The notes beneath the pieces were generated by a model. It ran no database searches. It was not told where the DNA came from and saw only the letters and a list, made by a program, of their open reading frames with translations. DNA of 64,000 bases from assembly GCF_003112555.1 (NCBI RefSeq), contig NZ_BEWB01000006.1:248001-312000 (forward strand). The letters run 5' to 3'. Position 1 is the stretch's first letter. Every line of letters starts with the position of its first letter. Source of the stretch: Streptomyces coelicoflavus (GTDB lineage: Bacteria; Actinomycetota; Actinomycetes; Streptomycetales; Streptomycetaceae). The position numbers and the translations under genes are program-made. Positions 59,260 through 64,000 of this stretch are shown piece by piece.

Positions 59260-60792
59260 ATGCCAGAAACCACTCACGTCTACGACTACGTCGTCATCGG
59301 CGGCGGTACGGCAGGCTCCGTGATCGCCTCCCGGCTCACCGAGAACCCGGACGTCACCGTCGCCGTCATCGAGGGCGGCCCCAGTGACGTCGGCCGCGAC
59401 GACGTGCTGACCCTGCGCCGCTGGATGGGCCTGCTCGGCGGCGAACTGGACTACGACTACCCCACCACCGAGCAGCCGCGCGGCAACTCGCACATCCGGC
59501 ACAGCCGCGCCCGCGTCCTCGGCGGCTGCTCCTCGCACAACACCCTCATCGCCTTCAAGCCGCTGCCCTCCGACTGGGACGAGTGGGAGGCCGCCGGCGC
59601 CAAGGGCTGGGGCGCGGTGCAGATGGAGGCGTACTTCGCCCGCCTGAAGAACAACATCGTCCCGGTCGACGAGAAGGACCGGAACGCCATCGCACGCGAC
59701 TTCGTCGACTCCGCGCAGAAGACGCTGGAGGTCCCCCGCGTCGAGGGCTTCAACAAGAAGCCGTTCACCGAGGGCGTCGGCTTCTTCGACCTCGCCTACC
59801 ACCCCGAGAACAACAAGCGTTCCTCGGCGTCGGTGGCCTATCTGCACCCCGTGATGGACGAGCGCGCCAACCTCACGCTGATGCTGGAGACCTGGGCGTA
59901 CCGGCTCGAACTCGACGGCACCCGCGCCGAGGGCGTCCACGTCCGTACCAAGGACGGCGAGGAGATCCTGGTCAAGGCCCGTCACGAGGTCGTCCTCAGC
60001 GCCGGCGCGGTCGACTCCCCGCGCCTGCTGCTGCACTCCGGCATCGGCCCCAGGGACCAGCTGGAGGCCCTCGGCATACCCGTGGTGCTCGACCTGCCCG
60101 GCGTCGGCGAGAACCTGCTCGACCACCCCGAGTCGGTGATCGTGTGGGAGACCAACGGCCCCATCCCGGACAACTCCGCGATGGACTCCGACGCCGGTCT
60201 GTTCGTGCGCCGCGACCCCGAACACGCGGGCCCCGACCTGATGTTCCACTTCTACCAGATCCCGTTCACGGACAACCCGGAGCGACTGGGCTACGAGCGC
60301 CCCGAGTTCGGCGTCTCCATGACCCCGAACATCCCCAAGCCGAAGTCCCGCGGCCGCCTCCACCTCACCAGCGCCGACCCGTCCGAGAAGCCCGCCCTGG
60401 ACTTCCGCTACTTCACCGACGAGGACGACTACGACGGCCGCACCCTCGTCGACGGCATCCGCATCGCCCGTGAGGTCGCGAAGACCCAGCCGCTGGCGGG
60501 CTGGCTCAAGCGCGAGGTCTGCCCCGGCCCGGACGTCACCGGCGACGAGGAGCTGAGCGAGTACGCCCGCAAGGTCGCCCACACCGTCTACCACCCGGCC
60601 GGCACCTGCAAGATGGGCGCCGCCACCGACGAGAGCGCCGTCGTCGACCCGGAGCTGCGCGTCCGCGGCCTCCAGGGCATCCGCATCGCCGACGCCTCCG
60701 TCTTCCCGACCATGCCCGCCGTCAACCCGATGATCGGGGTCCTCATGGTCGGCGAGCGCGCCGTCGAGCTGATCGGCGGTGACGCCCGATGA
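59260..60792 (+). CDS. betA: Choline dehydrogenase-type GMC oxidoreductase
   Basis: 510 aa. FAD-dependent oxidation of choline to betaine aldehyde. The N-terminal dinucleotide loop is GGGTAGS (14-20). RARVLGGCSSHN is GMC signature 1 and GAVDSPRLLLHSGIGP signature 2. Catalytic His445 (TVYHPAGTCKMG) and Asn489 (AVNPMIG) are in place; the His-Asn pair is also seen in choline oxidases. Oxidase versus dehydrogenase cannot be told here. It overlaps the ABC ATPase gene by ATGA. Confidence 0.9.
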   Translation: MPETTHVYDYVVIGGGTAGSVIASRLTENPDVTVAVIEGGPSDVGRDDVLTLRRWMGLLGGELDYDYPTTEQPRGNSHIRHSRARVLGGCSSHNTLIAFKPLPSDWDEWEAAGAKGWGAVQMEAYFARLKNNIVPVDEKDRNAIARDFVDSAQKTLEVPRVEGFNKKPFTEGVGFFDLAYHPENNKRSSASVAYLHPVMDERANLTLMLETWAYRLELDGTRAEGVHVRTKDGEEILVKARHEVVLSAGAVDSPRLLLHSGIGPRDQLEALGIPVVLDLPGVGENLLDHPESVIVWETNGPIPDNSAMDSDAGLFVRRDPEHAGPDLMFHFYQIPFTDNPERLGYERPEFGVSMTPNIPKPKSRGRLHLTSADPSEKPALDFRYFTDEDDYDGRTLVDGIRIAREVAKTQPLAGWLKREVCPGPDVTGDEELSEYARKVAHTVYHPAGTCKMGAATDESAVVDPELRVRGLQGIRIADASVFPTMPAVNPMIGVLMVGERAVELIGGDAR

Positions 60793-61997
60793 GCACCACC
60801 GACAAGGACACCACCACCGCCGCCGCGACCGACACCGTGACCGAGCGTCCGCCGGTCTTCTCCGTCGACGGCCTGTGGAAGGTCTTCGGCCCCAAGGCCG
60901 ACCGCGTTCCCGCCGACCCGGACCTCGCCGCCCTGTCCCCGGCCGAACTGCGCTCCCGCACCGGCTGCACCGCCGCCGTCGCGGACGTCTCCTTCGACGT
61001 GCGCAAGGGCGAGGTCTTCGTCGTCATGGGCCTGTCCGGCTCCGGCAAGTCCACCCTCGTACGCTGCCTGACCCGCCTCATCGAGCCGACGGCCGGCTCC
61101 ATCGCCATCGACGGCGAGGACGTCCGCGCGATGGACCGGACCCGGCTGCGCGCACTGCGCCGCCACCGCGCCGCGATGGTCTTCCAGCACTTCGGCCTGC
61201 TCCCGCACCGCACCGTCCTGGACAACGTCGCCTACGGCCTCGAAGTCCAGGGCATGGGCCGCGCCGAGCGCCGCGAGCGGGCCGCCGCCGTCGTCGCCAA
61301 GGTCGGCCTCGAGGGCCTGGAGCAGCGCCGCCCCGGCCAGCTCTCCGGCGGCCAGCGCCAGCGCGTCGGCCTCGCCCGCGCCCTCGCCGTCGATCCCGAG
61401 GTGCTGCTCTTCGACGAGCCGTTCAGCGCGCTGGACCCGCTGATCCGGCGGGACATGCAGGAGGAGGTCGTCCGGCTGCACCGCGAGGAGGGCCGCACGA
61501 TGGTCTTCATCACCCACGACCTCCAGGAAGCCCTCAAACTCGGCGACCGCATCGCCCTGATGCGCGACGGCCGCGTGGTGCAGCTCGGCACCCCGGAGGA
61601 GATCGTCGGCTCGCCCGCCGACGACTACGTCCGCGAGTTCGTCCGCGACGTCCCCCGCGAGCAGGTCCTCACCGTCCGCACGGCCATGCGCCCCGCCGCG
61701 AACGCCGACGAGGCGGGCACGGGCCCGGCGATCCGCCCGGACGCCACGGTCTCGGAGGCCATCGAGGCGGTGGCAAGGGCAGGCTCCCCGGCCCGAGTGA
61801 TGACCGAGGGCCGCTGCCTGGGCGTGGTAGACGCGACCGACCTCCTGTCGGTGGTAGCAGGCACCGACCCAGCTGCGGGCAGTGACGTAGCTGCGGGCAG
61901 TCGTGCCGCTGGGGCGGCACGGGTGGGCGCAGCGGCACCGGCGACGCGCCGCAAGCCGACGACCCCCGCCGAGCCCACCACCGAGGAGCCGGCGTAA
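60789..61997 (+). CDS. Glycine betaine/choline ABC transporter ATP-binding protein
   Basis: 402 aa. OpuAA/ProV-type ATPase: Walker A GLSGSGKS, Q-loop VFQHFGLLPHRT, signature LSGGQRQRVGLARA, Walker B LLFDEPFSALDP and H-loop FITHD. A segment before Walker A (GPKADRVPADPDLAALS) is the usual ProV insertion. After the ATPase there is one CBS-like unit (RPDATVSEAIEAVARAG, GVVDATDLLSVVAG) and a disordered tail. The start overlaps betA and the stop overlaps the permease ATG (TAATG). Confidence 0.93.
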   Translation: MSTTDKDTTTAAATDTVTERPPVFSVDGLWKVFGPKADRVPADPDLAALSPAELRSRTGCTAAVADVSFDVRKGEVFVVMGLSGSGKSTLVRCLTRLIEPTAGSIAIDGEDVRAMDRTRLRALRRHRAAMVFQHFGLLPHRTVLDNVAYGLEVQGMGRAERRERAAAVVAKVGLEGLEQRRPGQLSGGQRQRVGLARALAVDPEVLLFDEPFSALDPLIRRDMQEEVVRLHREEGRTMVFITHDLQEALKLGDRIALMRDGRVVQLGTPEEIVGSPADDYVREFVRDVPREQVLTVRTAMRPAANADEAGTGPAIRPDATVSEAIEAVARAGSPARVMTEGRCLGVVDATDLLSVVAGTDPAAGSDVAAGSRAAGAARVGAAAPATRRKPTTPAEPTTEEPA

Positions 61998-63946
61998 TGG
62001 CAACGATCACTGCACCGACCTCGCAGAAGGCCGCCCCGCCGGGCATACTCACCCACCCCGCGACCCGCAAGCTCCTCACCCTGGCGGCGCTGGCCGCGAT
62101 CCTCGCCCCCATAGCCGCCACGCAGTGGCCCGGCGCCACCTGGCCCACCGCCCTCACCGTCGACGTCTCCGAGCCCCTCGGCAAGGCCAGCGACTGGATC
62201 ATCGACAACCGCGACACCCACCCCCTGTTCCTCTACTTCTTCGGCCACGTCAGCAACGTCGTCGTCATCGCCGTACGCGCCGTCTACCTCGCCCTCCTCG
62301 CCGTCGGCTGGGCCGGGGTCACCGCGATCGGCGCCCTGGTCGCCTGGCGGGTGGCTGGCGTGAAGCTCGCGGCGGGCACCGCGGCCGCGTTCCTGGCCTG
62401 CGGCCTGCTCGGCATGTGGGTGCCGACCATGCAGACCCTCGCGCTCATGGTCGTGGCCGTCCTCGCGTCCGTCGCCGTCGGCGCCCTGCTGGGCCTCGCC
62501 GCCGGCCTGTCCGACCGGATGGACCGCGTGCTGCGCCCGGTGCTCGACACCATGCAGGTGCTGCCCGCCTTCGCCTACCTCCTGCCCGTCGTCCTGGTCT
62601 TCGGCATCGGCGTCCCCGCGGCCGTCCTGGCCACCGTCGTCTACGCCGCCCCGCCCATGGCCCGGCTCACCTCGCTCGGCCTGCGCGGCGCCGACAAGGA
62701 GGTCCTGGAGGCCGTCGAGTCCCTCGGCACCACCGCCCGCCAGCGGCTGCTGACCGCCCGTATCCCGCTGGCCCGCAAGGAACTCCTCCTCGGCGTCAAC
62801 CAGACGATCATGATGGCGCTGTCCATGGCCGTCATCGCCTCCGTCATCGGCGCCGGCGGCCTCGGCGACCGCGTCTACCAGGCGCTCGCCTCGGTCGACG
62901 TCGGCGCGGCCCTCGCGGCCGGCATCCCGATCGTGCTGCTCGCCGTCGTCCTGGACCGCGTCACCGGCGCGGCGGGGGAGCGGCTCGGCGAGGCCGGGAA
63001 GTCCCCGGTGACCTGGCTGTACGCCCTCGTCGTCGCCGCGGCCGTCGCGCTCGCCGGACGCCTGGCGGGCTTCCTCGACTGGCCCGACGGGTGGGAGCTG
63101 AACATCGCCGAGCCCGTCAACCGGGCCGTCGACTGGATGACCGCCCACCTGTACTCCGGCGTCCCCGTCGTCGGCGGCACCGCCGACTGGGCCGCGCACT
63201 TCACCAGCTGGGTGCTCAACCCGCTCCGCGACGGCCTCCAGTGGCTGCCGTGGTGGTCCGTGCTCCTGATCGTCGCCGCCCTGGCCTGGCTGATCGGCAC
63301 CTGGCGCACCGCGCTCACCGCCGTCCTCGCGATGGCCGCGATCGGCGTGCTCGGCGTGTGGAAGCCGTCTCTCGACACGCTCTCGCAGGTGCTCGCCGCC
63401 GTCGCCGTGACCCTGGTCATCGGCTTCGCCACCGGTGTCGCCGCCGCCCGCAGCGACCGCGTCGAGCGCCTGCTGCGGCCCGTGCTGGACGTCTTCCAGA
63501 CGATGCCGCAGTTCGTGTACCTGATCCCGGTCGTCGCCCTGTTCGGCGTGGGCCGCGCGCCCGCCGTGGCCGCCGCCGTCGTCTACGCCCTCCCGGCCGT
63601 CGTCCGCATCACCGCCCAGGGCCTGCGCCAGGTCGACCCCGCCGCCATGGAGTCGGCCCGCTCGCTCGGCGCGACCGGCGGCCAGCAGCTCCGCCAGGTC
63701 CAGCTGCCGCTGGCCCGCCCGGCGCTGCTCCTCGCCGTCAACCAGGGCGTCGTCCTGGTCCTCGCCGTCGTCATCATCGGCGGCCTGGTCGGCGGTGGAG
63801 CGCTCGGCTACCAGGTGGTCTTCGGCCTCGCCCAGGGCGACCTGGCGACCGGCCTGGTCGCGGGCGCCGCGATCGTCTGCCTCGGCCTGATGCTCGACCG
63901 CGTCACGCAGCCCACCGAACGCCGTACGACGAAGAAGGGAGCCTGA
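61997..63946 (+). CDS. Fused double-domain betaine/choline ABC permease
   Basis: 649 aa, about twice the length of ProW/OpuAB. Two homologous permease domains occur: about 145-325 (LRPVLDTMQVLPAFAYLLPV, and the EAA loop EAVESLGTTARQRLLTARIP) and about 465-640 (LRPVLDVFQTMPQFVYLIPV, EAA loop MESARSLGATGGQQLRQVQLP). One chain would therefore supply both halves of the channel. Each half keeps its own EAA loop for the ATPase. Confidence 0.93.
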   Translation: MATITAPTSQKAAPPGILTHPATRKLLTLAALAAILAPIAATQWPGATWPTALTVDVSEPLGKASDWIIDNRDTHPLFLYFFGHVSNVVVIAVRAVYLALLAVGWAGVTAIGALVAWRVAGVKLAAGTAAAFLACGLLGMWVPTMQTLALMVVAVLASVAVGALLGLAAGLSDRMDRVLRPVLDTMQVLPAFAYLLPVVLVFGIGVPAAVLATVVYAAPPMARLTSLGLRGADKEVLEAVESLGTTARQRLLTARIPLARKELLLGVNQTIMMALSMAVIASVIGAGGLGDRVYQALASVDVGAALAAGIPIVLLAVVLDRVTGAAGERLGEAGKSPVTWLYALVVAAAVALAGRLAGFLDWPDGWELNIAEPVNRAVDWMTAHLYSGVPVVGGTADWAAHFTSWVLNPLRDGLQWLPWWSVLLIVAALAWLIGTWRTALTAVLAMAAIGVLGVWKPSLDTLSQVLAAVAVTLVIGFATGVAAARSDRVERLLRPVLDVFQTMPQFVYLIPVVALFGVGRAPAVAAAVVYALPAVVRITAQGLRQVDPAAMESARSLGATGGQQLRQVQLPLARPALLLAVNQGVVLVLAVVIIGGLVGGGALGYQVVFGLAQGDLATGLVAGAAIVCLGLMLDRVTQPTERRTTKKGA

Positions 63947-63947
63947 C

Positions 63948-64000
63948 ATGCGTGTACGCGTCATCACCGCCGTGGCCTCGGCCGCCGCGCTGACCCTGCT
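63948..64000 (+). CDS. Start of a secreted protein, probably the substrate-binding component (partial)
   Basis: Only 17 codons are visible: MRVRVITAVASAAALTL, a signal-peptide N-terminus. It starts 2 nt after the permease stop. In this operon type the next gene encodes the betaine-binding protein (ProX/OpuAC). The identity is inferred from position. Confidence 0.6.
   Translation, partial: MRVRVITAVASAAALTL

Noticed and set aside
57703..60594. 963-codon leftward frame opposite betB and betA
   Set aside because: Spans two conserved enzymes on the other strand; no domain, start or ribosome site.
61625..63967. 780-codon leftward frame opposite the permease gene
   Set aside because: Asp/Gly/Glu-rich antisense product without motifs.

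Overview
The window is high-GC actinobacterial chromosome and is almost certainly Streptomyces. Third codon positions are strongly GC-biased, GTG and TTG starts are common, and there are disordered Pro/Gly/Ala tails, ATGA/GTGA stop-start overlaps and Streptomyces-type -10 boxes (TAGAAT, TAGACT). The gene order guaA, pcrA, icmB, sucCD, purN-purH, folD, mdh resembles the core chromosome of S. coelicolor as I remember it. No tRNA, rRNA, insertion sequence, CRISPR array or phage gene was seen.

Layout. 1-3.3 kb: a partial secreted protein, a chorismate mutase preceded by a Phe/Tyr-containing leader peptide and a terminator hairpin (a probable attenuator), and guaA. 3.3-14.2 kb: a PPOX-fold protein, a membrane protein, DoxX, a PspC/histidine kinase/NarL-type regulator envelope-stress module, two NlpC/P60 cell-wall hydrolases (the second behind a c-di-AMP riboswitch) and a TDT-family transporter. 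14.4-20.8 kb: the helicase gene pcrA behind a near-consensus RecA-independent DNA-damage promoter, an M23 peptidase, a lipase-like hydrolase and icmB. 21.0-29.1 kb: a divergent MoxR/VWA cluster (DUF5691 and a SWIM-family protein leftward; MoxR ATPase, DUF5682 and VWA protein rightward). Its central spacer carries a 13-bp inverted repeat of the same DNA-damage promoter motif.

29.3-39.9 kb: a secreted repeat protein, a hairpin-rich spacer, sucCD, an XRE/sigma-like hybrid regulator, a PerM-like membrane protein and purN-purH, with strong bidirectional terminators after sucD and purH. 39.9-48.3 kb: a leftward island of envelope and signalling genes. It holds three small secreted proteins of peptidase-inhibitor I36 type, a lipoprotein, a secreted peptidoglycan-binding protein, and two paralogous FHA-regulator/Ser-Thr-kinase pairs. 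One kinase ends in a peptidoglycan-binding domain, the other in a lytic-transglycosylase-like domain. 48.4-54.2 kb: a membrane protein, folD, a DUF3017 protein, an XRE/DUF2690 membrane regulator and mdh. 54.3-57.5 kb: a three-gene membrane operon whose first two products share a near-identical Gly/Asn/Asp motif at the C-terminus of one and the N-terminus of the next. 57.7-64.0 kb: a choline-to-glycine-betaine oxidation and OpuA/ProU-type uptake operon that runs off the right edge.

The best candidates for undescribed biology are the motif-sharing operon (54.3-57.5 kb), the damage-promoter-driven MoxR/VWA cluster with a SWIM protein that has lost its zinc finger (21-29 kb), the twin FHA/kinase cell-wall modules (42.8-48.3 kb) and the chorismate mutase attenuator (1.4-1.6 kb).
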